DNA from: Annona cherimola
Taxonomy: Eukaryota > Streptophyta > Magnoliopsida > Magnoliales > Annonaceae
Assembly: GCA_030490835.1 (NCBI GenBank)
Contig: CM059971.1
Span: 102,180,095 to 102,244,094 of the forward strand
Direction of reading: 5' to 3'
Length of the DNA stretch: 64,000 nt
In this document: in pieces, positions 11,386-22,030 of the stretch
Numbering within the stretch: the stretch's first letter is position 1
Layout: each line of letters begins with the position of its first letter
Notes under the pieces: model-generated
Database searches by the model: none
What the model saw: the letters and a program-made list of their open reading frames with translations, nothing else
What the model was told of the DNA's origin: nothing
Made by a program: the position numbers and the translations under genes

Positions 11386-12378
11386 TTTAATTTCCTGCAT
11401 AAAATAAGTATTTAAATTATTACTTGACTAGTTTAATAGATAATTGGTTAATATATTAAAATTAATTGAAGCCCAATAAAAACATCAAACACACTTGATT
11501 TTATAGCAACAAATAAAATTATAATTTTCAAGCCAAAAGTTCGCAAAATTATTTAAATTACTTGAAATTAATATTTGATACCCAATCTTGTAAACACACA
11601 TTTTAAAATAATTTTCACATTAAACTCAAATAATTATTCATGAGATTAATATACAATACCCGCAAAGTATATTATAATTCACCCGTTCTCAAGAGCTTTG
11701 TTTCTACTATTCATATTTGGGAGTTTGTAGTCTCCTTTGACAATTTGTAAGAATTATCCTAGAGTTTAATTATAATACTAGTTGAGATGTAATGTAAAAT
11801 ACAATGTTAAAAAAATCAAGAGCATTTTAGTCATCTTCAGCAATTGAAATTAGTACAATAAAATGGTTTGATTTATTAATTAGTTTTTAAATTATACATT
11901 GAATTCTTTGGTGAATAAATTATTCAAATTATTATTACATTCTGCATATATGAATTGATTGATACTTAAATTTTCATATTTTGTGTGATTATACAAATTT
12001 TCAAGTAGGTACAACCATGTAAGAATTTTAGAATAAAGTACGTTAAACAAAATGAATTATAAGATTTAATTTTAGTGAACATTAAGTGGGCCCATGACAT
12101 ACAGAATCTTCGGTGGTTTTAGTGCCATTAATTGAAGTATATCTCATTTGTTATATATTTAATTTCAAGTCTCCACTTCTATGTAACAAGGTTACATAGA
12201 ATTGGTGCTATGTAACCCCCTCAACTTTTAATATTTTGAATATTGACGGAAAATTCAATTCGTTCATATTATTTAGCATCATTTGTTATCTAGGAGATCA
12301 AGTTTCATCTCGATCAAGTATGTTTATCAGTCGTATTTGCTAAAAAATATATATGTATATGTAAATTATGAAAAATAC
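11386..12378. other. AT-rich intergenic DNA
   Basis: No gene seen. Holds a 21-bp palindrome at 12179-12199 (CTATGTAAC, 3-nt centre, GTTACATAG) with a further CTATGTAAC at 12208-12216. Confidence 0.4.
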
Positions 12379-12690
12379 TTAGATTTATTTATACATATAT
12401 TAGAGTATAATAATACTTTATAGAATGATTTACCCATGTAGAAATGATATTTAGACGGTTTAGATGTTGAAAATACAACTTTAAAATTAAAATATAATAT
12501 TAAACTATTTTATTACGTTAATTTTTAATAGGGCATATGCATAGTCATATTAGACAAATAAAAGAGTTTTCAAGATATTATAAATGATGTTAAACACGAT
12601 AGATAAAGGGGATTTTTCATCAACTATCAAGATATTAAAAATTGACCGGATTATATAGAAAAATAGTTTCATAGAAGTAGGACCATTTAA
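12379..12690. mobile_element. Diverged TA-foldback family member
   Basis: Shares the core GACGGTTTAGATGTTGAAAA, AAACTATTTTATTACGTTAA and TAAATGATGTTAAACA with the elements at 6.7-7.7 kb and 60.4-61.4 kb. The ends are eroded and no target site can be read. Confidence 0.6.
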
Positions 12691-14902
12691 CTTCATTAAT
12701 AAATTGATGTATCTGTCAATAATATGAGGAATAAATACTCATTCCAGTCATATTAATTAGTTGAAAATAATTATTTTAATACAGATTCGATTCGTAGCTT
12801 AAGTAAATGATCAATGCCCCTCAAAATTTTAAAACAAAGTCGTTAATTATTCGATTCGGAGAATGAGAAAAATACAAGGTCCAAATTTCACGCACAATCA
12901 CGTGAATCCCATTCGTATAATTTATTTGGGGAGAGAAAAATGACGTGATAAGGTAGTTTGTGATTATAAAGACGAGCACGATACTGGAATTTTCATGTGA
13001 TCTCACTTTCGTACTCTGGCGCCGTTCTATGTTCGATACTCAAGCAACGTCGAAGAGAATAAAAAAAGAAAGAGCGAAGAATCTGGAATTTTAATTGAGA
13101 TGAAGACGTACTGCTAAGAATATTAAATTGGGGAAAATGATCCCTGCAGTGGCTCATAAATCATAACATTGGTGGGCAATTGTAAACCAATGAATTAGAT
13201 AATTACGTAACTAGTAATTAGCTATGTATAGCTACGGATTATGAAGGTGGCACGTAGAGCTGCGCCCGAGCAGCAAGCCAAGGAGTGCGAGAGCAAACTG
13301 CAAAGGACTAGGATATAGGGTCCATATGGTCGAGCATTTAAAGCCCTGGTTACAGATGATGTCCTGTAATTGGTAGAAAATGGCGTGGTTGACTCTCATG
13401 TCCTGCTCTTTCCTGCCTTGCTCTGACAGTTTTATTACCTGTATCTGCATATATGTTCTCATCCATCCAACTATCCAAGGACAGATGTTAAAGCTGTGGG
13501 CCCCCGGCCCTGACACCACTTCGCACGCACGCACGCATTAAAATGGTCTCCTCCTGCTGCGCTGCTGACGATCCACATCATGCACTTGCCACGATCAAAT
13601 TCAATAATTTTTTCCAATTTTCCAATCGAAATGCGTACATGTCTCGACCACCTGGTCAGCAACAGCATGTGTAAGAATGACTTGGAGATCGAGCTCTTTC
13701 AGAGAGAGAGATCGTAGGATTTGATGAGATTCAAGAGCGCACCACTCGCGAGTCGAGAGAGAGTATAGCGATATGATGGGGAAGGGGACTAATCAAGAGC
13801 GAGTGGTGCGATCAAAGAAGTGGGGAGTGTGGGTAGGCTTTCCTCGTTTTGTCGCTTATCACTTGTCAGGACATGGCCTGCGCAGCTAGCTACGGAATTG
13901 AAGGAGGAAGGAATAAGCCATTACAGTGCTTGCTATAGTATATACAGGGGACAAGCCATTGGAACAATCTAATTAAGCACGTTTGGTAAATGAGGTAAGT
14001 GGGTAGGAAATGCGTCATCCTCACTATTTATTCACCAATTATTTATTTATTTAATATTTTTTTTCAATTTTACCCTTATATCTTAATATTTTTTACGCCA
14101 ATTATCCATCAACTCTATTCAAATGACGACGTTGTGCTATGATCTGCTGTATTCAAATTAAAATGTTATATATTTTGAGCCGGATTGTATTGTAGATTGA
14201 TCAAAGAATAACGGATTTGCTAAAAATCAACAATTAAGCAAGTTTGAGATGCATGCATAATCACCGGAAAATTGAAAATTATAATTTGCTTCTGAAACAT
14301 GACAGCAAACGTGCATGCAAGAGAAAGAAGAGTACTTGGGCTACTGTATCAAGTAAGTAGAAACAGCTGACAACAACAAGAGCAAGGGCGGGGTGGAAAC
14401 GTTGTTGGTTGGTACTCTCTTGAACACATCGTAAGAACATCTAACTTTTGCAACGTACTTTAAAGTAATTGTTGCAAAGGATACTATTTAAGCACAGCGA
14501 CTTCACAATATAAATTGATACATGCATGATAGATTTTTAAGAAGCTAAGAGTTAATTTTCTTGAGTTCACCGATTAATTTATTCATTTTAATTTTGTAGT
14601 CAAGACACCATGATATATGCAATTTGACCACTTTGTGACCTCATTCGACATTATCGTACGTAATATATATATATATATGGACCATGGGTAAACAATGCTA
14701 AATTGATATGAATTTGTAAAAATTATCGATGAATTGGACATCTTATGAAAATTACAAATTTGAGAATTTGCATACGTACCTACGTAATATTATTTATTAT
14801 TAATATACATATATTATCTATCATAAAATTTATTATTTCAGCATTTTTATCATAATTTCAAGGAAAATAGTTGTAATAAATTGGCAAAGGAAATGAAACC
14901 TT
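12691..14902. other. Intergenic DNA with a GC-richer patch (13240-13870)
   Basis: The patch 13240-13870 has ORFs on the minus strand (13232-13534 and 13471-13668) with no recognisable similarity, a GCAC/ACGC-rich run near 13525, GA-rich stretches and a short hairpin (13739-13810). The rest is AT-rich with a TA tract at about 14663-14680. No gene can be supported. Confidence 0.35.
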
Positions 14903-15168
14903 GGGTGTGTTTGGCAATTAATAAAACATGTCAAGTTAAAACTTTTCAATCTAAAATTTTTCATTCTTCACAACTATCATATTTTTTAATCATTTTTTCA
15001 CATTTTCCTATACAACTACCATACTTTTCAATCATTTCTACACAACTATCCATACAACTAACCTATCTATTTTAACTTTATCCTATTTACTACTCATCAT
15101 TACCTCTATCATATCACATCATTTGACAACTTTTACTTGAAAAGTTTTATTCATTACCAAATGCACCC
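14903..15168. mobile_element. Tourist-like MITE, 266 bp, CTT flanks
   Basis: Starts GGGTGTGTTTGGC and ends ACCAAATGCACCC, with CTT on both sides (14900-14902, 15169-15171). Same length and orientation as the copy at 9940-10205, and the interior is closely similar (TCAAGTTAAAACTTTTCAATC, CATATCACATCATTTGACAAC). Confidence 0.88.
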
Positions 15169-15319
15169 CTTGTATAAAATATACGCTTTCAATTTCTCGC
15201 CAACAGCCGTAAGAAAAATTTTGTCACCATCATCGCAAGGTTTGCAAATTTCGTCTTCGTTTTAAGGAATACCACAGAGACATTTTGGAAAAATAAGAAA
15301 GGAAAGGAAAGAAAGGAAA

Positions 15320-15497
15320 GCCTAATTTCCAATTCGTTTCAATCATTTTACCTACTTTAATTAAATTATTTTTTGACTATTTTTATTCAACTGTTATATT
15401 TATTCTCACTTTATCCGTATCACATCACATTGCTTTCATAATTTTTAAAACTTTTTTCACTTTCATACTTTCCACTTACATTCCCGAACAAACTATA
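15320..15497. mobile_element. Partial or diverged Tourist-like MITE
   Basis: Shares TATCCGTATCACATCACATTG and the TTTTTCACTTTCATACTTTCC type of tail with the family and ends CCCGAACAAACTATA. The left end is eroded. Confidence 0.45.
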
Positions 15498-16405
15498 TAT
15501 TAAATGTTGACGACGTGTGGACGTATGCAAATGTCGCTTTAAAATATTCATAAGAAAATAGATTTTAACGTTATGAGTTTTTGAAAAGTTTCTTTAATTT
15601 AATTCATATTGAAATTAAATTAACTTGTACATTGGCATAATGGTCATTTTCAAAATTATTAACATAATCAGTGTTTGCCTGTTAGAGTACTATTGAAAAC
15701 AAAATCAGTGGGTGCTCATGAAGGGTAAAGTTATAAACTTATGCAACTTCCGTGGTAGTGTTCAAAAGAGTGTTGCAAAATTAACTGCCTACTTGGACGT
15801 GACTATTGGTAACTATAGCTTGAATTTAAACAGCGCAGTGGCCTTGGAACTGTTCCTAAGCATTCATTCTGTATTAAGAAGTGAAATATTATGTTCAAAA
15901 TAGAAAATATATATTAAGAATAAAAATAATAAATTATGTATTTAAATTAAAAATTAGGAACAGAAATAATATTAAAAAGGAAAAAATCGAAATCTTCATG
16001 TCGTTCCATCCAAGGGATGATGTTTAACTTTGACGTTAAAGCAACAAAATTTAGTTTTGCCAATATCCAATTCACCTTCATTTCGGAAATCTGCATATCA
16101 GTCCCTTAAATTTTTGGAATTTGTAGTTTTCACTCTTAAGTTTCATATTGGCGGCAGATGACATGAAGTTTTGGACATATATATATATATATTTTTTGGT
16201 CTATCACTAACATGAAACTTGTTAATTTTTTACTTGAAATGAAATGCCCTTTATCTAATTTTATTTAGATCTTAAACGAACTATCCTATTTGATAGAAAT
16301 GTTTTAAGCCTCCTTTTAAAGAATTGTTTGCTAGAACAAGTATTTTAGATTTTAAAGAAGATTGTTTATTAAAATACAAAAAGAGTATTCTAATCATTTT
16401 AAATT
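15498..16405. other. AT-rich intergenic DNA
   Basis: A 63-codon ORF at 15712-15903 has no known relatives by eye. A TA tract lies near 16178-16191. Nothing else recognised. Confidence 0.35.
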
Positions 16406-16412
16406 AAAAATT

Positions 16413-16874
16413 AGGAATTTTCGTAAATATGTCCACGAAGTTTGACCAATATTGCATCTATATCACTAAGTTCACTAAAATTGCAAATATATCCCCAAGA
16501 TTGGTGTAAAATTGCAAATGTGTCACTTCCATTAAGATTTCCTTAGAATTTTCTGTGAAATATATGCCTTTTAAGTCAAATAATACACTTACAACTTTTG
16601 CAAATATTGTAAATATATTTGCACCCCCATTTGCAAAAATTAAATATATAATAGTAAAATAGTAAATATGTCTACAATATTTGAAAAATTGCAAATATAT
16701 CAATTGGATTAAAGGACATTACCATCATTTTGCAAAAAATTTTAATGGCGTCCTAACAGATAAGATACACTTGTAATTTTTTACAAATCTTGTAAACATA
16801 TTTACAATTTCGGAAACTCAAAGATATGAATATAATATTGGTCAAATTTTTTAGACGTATTTGCAAAAATTCCT
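16413..16874. mobile_element. Foldback MITE (MULE-like), about 60-bp terminal inverted repeats
   Basis: The left end AGGAATTTTCGTAAATATGT matches the inverse of the right end (AGGAATTTTTGCAAATACGT on the minus strand). Pairing runs on through TTTGACCAATATT for about 60 bp. Both sides are flanked by AAAAATT (16406-16412 and 16875-16881). The interior repeats TTGCAAATAT-like words. There is no coding capacity. Confidence 0.8.
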
Positions 16875-17138
16875 AAAAATTAACAATGTTGGTATGCTAA
16901 TGAAGAGAACAAAAGTATATATTTTCAAAACTTCAAGTAGAGAAAAAATTTTGCTTTTTTCTACAGTTTTTAAATATAATTTGATATCTTAACTACTTAA
17001 TTACTTTACTTTGCAATTATTATTTTCTATTCTAATTTTTTTACGTTTTTCATACAATGATCATGTCTATTTTATCTTTACTCTTTTTATTTAAAATGGT
17101 TATCCCACCGTGCAAAATTCTTCCCACAAAGTCTTCCC

Positions 17139-17366
17139 TACCTTCTACATCATACAAAATGCACCATAAATGTAAAAAAAAAAAATCGTCAACATGAGGG
17201 ACTTATTTGCAAACTGTCCTATTCCTAACGTTAAATTTGTCGATCTCTTCGGAAAATGCCGCATGTATATTTGCAAAAAAGCAGAGTTGGCTATAAGATA
17301 AAAATTATAATTTGATAAAAACAAGAAAGTTCATTTTATGGTGCATTTTGTATGATGTAGAAGGTA
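17139..17366. repeat. Perfect 32-bp inverted repeat with a 164-bp spacer
   Basis: Arms at 17139-17170 and 17335-17366 are exact reverse complements over 32 bp, containing the inverse pair TACCTTCTACATCAT / ATGATGTAGAAGGTA and ATGCACCATAAA / TTTATGGTGCAT. The spacer shows no mirror symmetry. The perfect match contrasts with the diverged repeats around it. Confidence 0.95.
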
Positions 17367-18430
17367 TATTGCAAGGAAGCACACCACATATAACGAAGAA
17401 TTTGCTGCGTATAAAAATATAAATACCCCAGCTTATTACCATATTGCTGTAAAAAACATTTTTTTAAAGCATGCAAATAACTTTTTTCTTTATTTTTTAA
17501 AATTACATTTTTTTTGGGGTTTCTCTAATTTGTAATTCTTCAAAAAGTGCTCCTTTTCGAGGTTAGAATTACGGATATACAGTTATACACATCCAAACAC
17601 GTCGAGTCTGAGGACGTGTGGGTACAGATTTCTGAGTGCTGACGCGATATTCGGAGTCTGCGGACAGTGGGCTTTTTATCGCAATGTCGCCTGCCAATGC
17701 AGGCAACTAGGCAAGCAAGGGCACAGAGCAGATCATTTTCACGAAATAACAAAATCTTGGCACAGCTTGGTCACGGGAAGTGCTCTTTTAAAAAAAAAAA
17801 AAAAAAAAATTATCTAAAGGAAGAGGCTATAGCTCTTTGAAATTGCAAGAAGGGGTTACGAGAAAATTCCCAATTAAAATTATGGGTCTTAGCCGAAATT
17901 TACAGTGATTAATGAATTAGAACATTATGATTCATATCGAATTAAACATCTATTGGTGGGCTTCTATTAATTAAACGAAAATATTCTCATGCCCCAACTA
18001 ACTTTAATTTGATTTGAGCGCATATCAAGAAGAACCACAGGGTGCAGAAACTTCGAAATAAAAACTGAAGTATATTACCCAGCACCGAATGCCAAAGCTC
18101 GAAACCTGTAAGAATCAAAAACAAAAAAAATCCTCGAGGAAAGAAATAAATGTTGGATGAAGAGCTCCATGAGCGAAAAGTCAGCTAAAATAAGATATAG
18201 ATAGAAAATATTAATAGAGTAAAAAGCGAAAACTGTAGAAGCTCTAATAGGAAAGAAATACCAAAAAGAGAAGTCTGTGACTGTGTGTATATCTGCATGA
18301 GTAGTATGAAGTGAGGCACAATGATAGTTCGGCAGTCTTGCTGTCCAAACACGCGATCGACTGCGATCGAGACGATCGTGCACGTGAAAGTTTGCGTCCG
18401 TTGGTAATTTGCAGAGTAACTGGGAAGTAG
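17367..18430. other. Intergenic DNA
   Basis: AT-rich with an A run at about 17790-17809. Minus-strand ORFs of 70 and 126 codons (17540-17752, 18075-18455) have no recognisable similarity. Nothing supportable as a gene. Confidence 0.35.
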
Positions 18431-18650
18431 GAAACTTTTTATTTTTTTTTTCCATAGGATTTAACGTTAATTATCGACCATTCTTACTTTTTTGCAATAT
18501 TATCCTTATATTGCAATTATTTTTCATTTCTTTTTATATAAATATTCTATTTATTTTCACTTTATTTTCATCACATCACACGCCCTTACACTCTTCAAAA
18601 TTTTTACATTCTCACTTTTATACGTTATCAAAGGACCCCCAAAAAAATTC
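18431..18650. mobile_element. Diverged Tourist-like MITE
   Basis: The interior matches the family (ATTCTATTTATTTTCACTTTA, CATCACATCACACGCCC, TTTTTACATTCTCACTTT), but the ends are poorly preserved. Confidence 0.5.
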
Positions 18651-18739
18651 CTCCAAAAAAATGCACTTTCGGATCCTCACATATGTTGAGGTTGTTGATC
18701 TTTTCCCCGCCAAGGAAAATACCACAATCCCTTAAGTTA

Positions 18740-19058
18740 AAATCTGATCGTTAAAGAAAAATTTATTATCAATAATTTGTGGCATATTCTATAAAGTTAT
18801 TACTAAGAAGAAATTAGTTGTCCATAGTTATGAATTTTGTGTTTAGACAACAAACTTTTAATTCGATTGCCAAAGAATTATTATAAGTAAAAAGATTTTC
18901 TAAGAAAATATTGCCAGAAGCAAGAGAATTTTTCTCCGCTTATAAAGCATCATTATAAAAAGAAGATTTTCCCTGACACGACACTTGCATTTTTTTCTTG
19001 TCAATAATGATTTTTTGGTTGCTAATAAAGGGTACTAAAAATGTATTTTCTTGTAGTT
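18740..19058 (-). mobile_element. CACTA (En/Spm)-like terminal fragment
   Basis: Read on the minus strand from about 19058, it begins AACTACAAGAAAATAC, one substitution from the plant CACTA terminus CACTACAAGAAAA. A region with repeated short words follows (ATTATTGACAAG, TTATTAGCAACC), like subterminal repeats. The opposite terminus and the 3-bp duplication were not found, so this is a fragment. Confidence 0.5.
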
Positions 19059-19629
19059 GTTGGAGCATCCAAGGCCTTTTAAGCTCCAAACATCATAGAT
19101 ATGGATTCATGAAGCTTACATAAATTTATTACTTTCTGCTTCGGAATGAATCCCTTCTAAAATTAATTTCTTTATTTTTGTGTGTATGTAGTCCATGTTC
19201 ATACCTATAGATGTCCTTGCTTCAAAGGGACTAAATGCAGCTAGCAGATCTTAGAAATCTTCTTTACTTCATTTGCATAAATCAAACTCAGGTTTCTTGT
19301 CTTACAAAAGATAGCCAATGCAATTTGCCACACAAGTCCCACCTGCTAAGTACTTTTTTTTTTTATGGAAGTGTTGAGTACTATTTTTATCTTATCTAAG
19401 CACGCAAAAATGATTTCTTTTCTGACAATAACATAACGATGAGACTAAATAAGAGAGGGTACAAAATATTTTGATTTGAAAACTTCTGTGGAACTTTTAT
19501 GACAAATAATTTATGTTGCAAATTTATTTTGCCATATTGTGAGATTTAGTAGACTAAATTCAATTAGTGCACTTATTTTATTATAAATATATTCATAAAT
19601 TTAAACCATAATTCTTAATATACACACAT

Positions 19630-20030
19630 ATTTTACCTGGAGAACCCAACAGATCAATTTGTAAATAATATTTTAAGGTTCCAGCAGACCAAAATCCAAG
19701 GAAACTAAGTCCAATTTCCCTTATTTTTATTTAATACAAAATATATTTTACATATAATACCTAACCAATATTTCTTCATATTTATGTTTGAATATAAGTT
19801 GTCATGTTGAAATTATATTATAGATAAATTAAATGATTTTCATTTATATTCATATTTGTATTACATACATTTAGTTTTGTTAGTTTTCTTACGTTATCTT
19901 ATTTTTTAAAGAATAATTTTCTTCTAGGAATATATTATATTACAATATTTTTAAAATTTTGTTAGGATATATTATCAATTTTGCTTATATAATTTGTTGT
20001 TGTTGTATATTGGTACCAGTTCTACCAATT
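19630..20030. mobile_element. Fragment of the hAT-like family seen at 3565-4252
   Basis: Shares an ordered series of words with 3676-4060: TTAAGGTTC, ATAATACCTAACCAATATTT, TATTTATGTTTGAATA, GAAATTATATTATAGATAAATT. Neither terminus is present, so only the interior remains. Confidence 0.55.
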
Positions 20031-20481
20031 TCATGCGTTTATCTTACAACAGGAATCCTTCGTTTGATGCTCTCAATCATAATAGCAAACACGTACACGT
20101 ACTGAGGTGAGAATTCCGTTTTCAACTTTGGTGAAATAGACCCTGAGCATTGACTCACGAAGACAGCTGGTGAATAATCTTTTTCCCTGTTGAAATGGAA
20201 GGACTTTTCACAAACAGGTGGTAGACATCCAGTGCGAGCTTGGCGCTGCAGGACTTGGCAGCGGTGCACCGAAGGATCGACCCCGAACGTACGCTTTACT
20301 GGCTGGAGCTTGAAGCTGCTGCAATTAGCCTGCAAAGCTAATCCAGCCTAGTCATTGCGAATGTGGACAGTTACACTTGCACATGTGGGCACATTGAATG
20401 GTTTACAAGCTCGAACATGTATGCAAGTTGATACACGCACGAGCCTTAGGTGCGTAGCGCAGCTGGTGTTCAATCCTCAGT
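20031..20481. other. Short GC-richer intergenic stretch
   Basis: A 98-codon minus-strand ORF (20039-20335) has no recognisable similarity. TAGCGCAGCTGGT at about 20456-20468 resembles a tRNA box A and may be SINE debris, but no box B at proper spacing follows. Confidence 0.35.
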
Positions 20482-21402
20482 AGGGGTGTAAATCGGGTCG
20501 GGTTGACTCGGGTTGATACAAATACAACCCTAACCCACATTGTAAAATCACAACTTAACCCTATTTTCAACCCTACTTTTCACATCTTAACCCAACCCTA
20601 TTTCAACCCACCTCAAATCGATTCCGTTCGGGTTAGAAATCGGGCTAATAGATTACACATGTTATCAATGCTAGTTAAAGTTTTGTTCACCTAAATTTCT
20701 AAAATAATAAAAATAATTATAATTATAAAAACAATAAGTACCAATAAAAGTTCTACATAGCTCAAAAGTGGAGGATAAGTTTAGTAATTGATTCGTTTTT
20801 TTATTTTTGTATTTTTGAGCAATCGATGTCTTCTGCAAGTCAAAAAGAGAAAGCCAAGTAAAATTATTACAGTAAATTATGCAAAATAGAAAAATGAATA
20901 TTATAGTCTTACTTACCTTCTTAGTTGGCTTCCAATCAAAGCTACAAACATCTTAAGTTCTCAGTTGACCTGTTATGTTATTCTAAATCACCAATGCGAG
21001 CAAATATCTAAACAACCTATTTACGATGCAATATAACCAAATAATCCAAACACAATTTCACAACTAATTAACCAAATATATTTCCAAACCAAATAAATTC
21101 AAATAACATTTGACAACCAAATAGTCAAACAAATTTCCAAACTCAACACAATTTTATTTAAATATCTAAGCAATATGAATGAAATACACTCTCATAAATA
21201 TATGTAAATACATATCTTATGAAATCGGGTCGGGTCGGGTTGACCGACCCCTAACCCAACATAACCCAACCCATTTTTAAAATCGGGTCGGGTTGAACCC
21301 ATTTTTTAAAAACCAAATTTCCAAAACCTCAACCCAACCATGGTATAAATCGGTTCAGGTTGATGCGGGCTCGGGTTGAACCCAACCCTATTTACACCCC
21401 TA
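20482..21402. mobile_element. hAT-like non-autonomous element, 921 bp
   Basis: Terminal inverted repeats TAGGGGTGTAAAT and ATTTACACCCCTA. Subterminal CGGGTCGGGTTGA-type words are repeated at both ends. The flanks AATCCTCAG (left) and AATTCCTCAG (right) look like a target duplication with a one-base insertion. A TAGGGGTG terminus with an 8-bp duplication is typical of plant hAT elements. The interior (20690-21200) is AT-rich with no transposase. Confidence 0.85.
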
Positions 21403-21649
21403 AATTCCTCAGAGAGCAATTATCTCCGGTTTACTAGTTATGCGGCCTTTGTCGGTTTTTACTTGTGCATGGTACAGGACCGACATTTTACCAAGGCATT
21501 ATTAGGAGCCAGTACCTTATTAATTACCAAAGGACAGTCTATTATATATTTTGAATTTTTCCTGTACATATGGATGAGTGTAGGAAGTTAAAATTATGTG
21601 CATTGGTTAAGTAATTTTTAAATATTTCATAGATTTTCAGATAATACGG

Positions 21650-22030
21650 GGAGTCCGATCCCGCGCACCCGGGTGCACTTAGCTTCGGTGTACTCGAATG
21701 CATTAACCCATTTTTTTTATTTTTTTTGAAAGTTTTTTTTATATAAGTGTTAATTTAAGTGTATTTAACATGTGTATTAATTTTTACTATTTTTAAAGTA
21801 TTTTAAATTTTTATTTTTTTAAAATTAGTGGCATTTTAGGTAATTTAAAATTACTAAATCACTGATTTTTAAAAAATAAAAAATAAATATCTAAAATACT
21901 CCAAAAATGGTAAAAAATGATACACATGTTAAATACACTTAGATTAACACTTGTATAAAAAAAATTTCAAAATTTTTTTTAAAAAAAGATTAAAATGACT
22001 TCGGTGCCCGGGTGCACAGGATCGGAACCC
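21650..22030. mobile_element. Foldback MITE with exact 9-bp target duplication (MULE-like)
   Basis: Bounded by perfect ATAATACGG repeats (21641-21649, 22031-22039). The termini GGAGTCCGATCC and (minus strand) GGGTTCCGATCC are inverted copies, followed on each side by a palindromic word, GCACCCGGGTGCAC on the left and GTGCCCGGGTGCAC on the right. The arms pair through most of the 381 bp (AGTGTATTTAACATGTGTAT and its inverse), with the centre near 21835-21860. A 9-bp duplication suggests mobilisation by a Mutator-type transposase. Confidence 0.9.

Noticed and set aside
18075..18455. A 126-codon minus-strand ORF
   Set aside because: Low-complexity F/Y/L-rich composition typical of AT-rich non-coding DNA and no recognisable similarity.
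20456..20468. tRNA gene
   Set aside because: Only a box A-like word (TAGCGCAGCTGGT); no correctly spaced box B, no cloverleaf and no acceptor stem.
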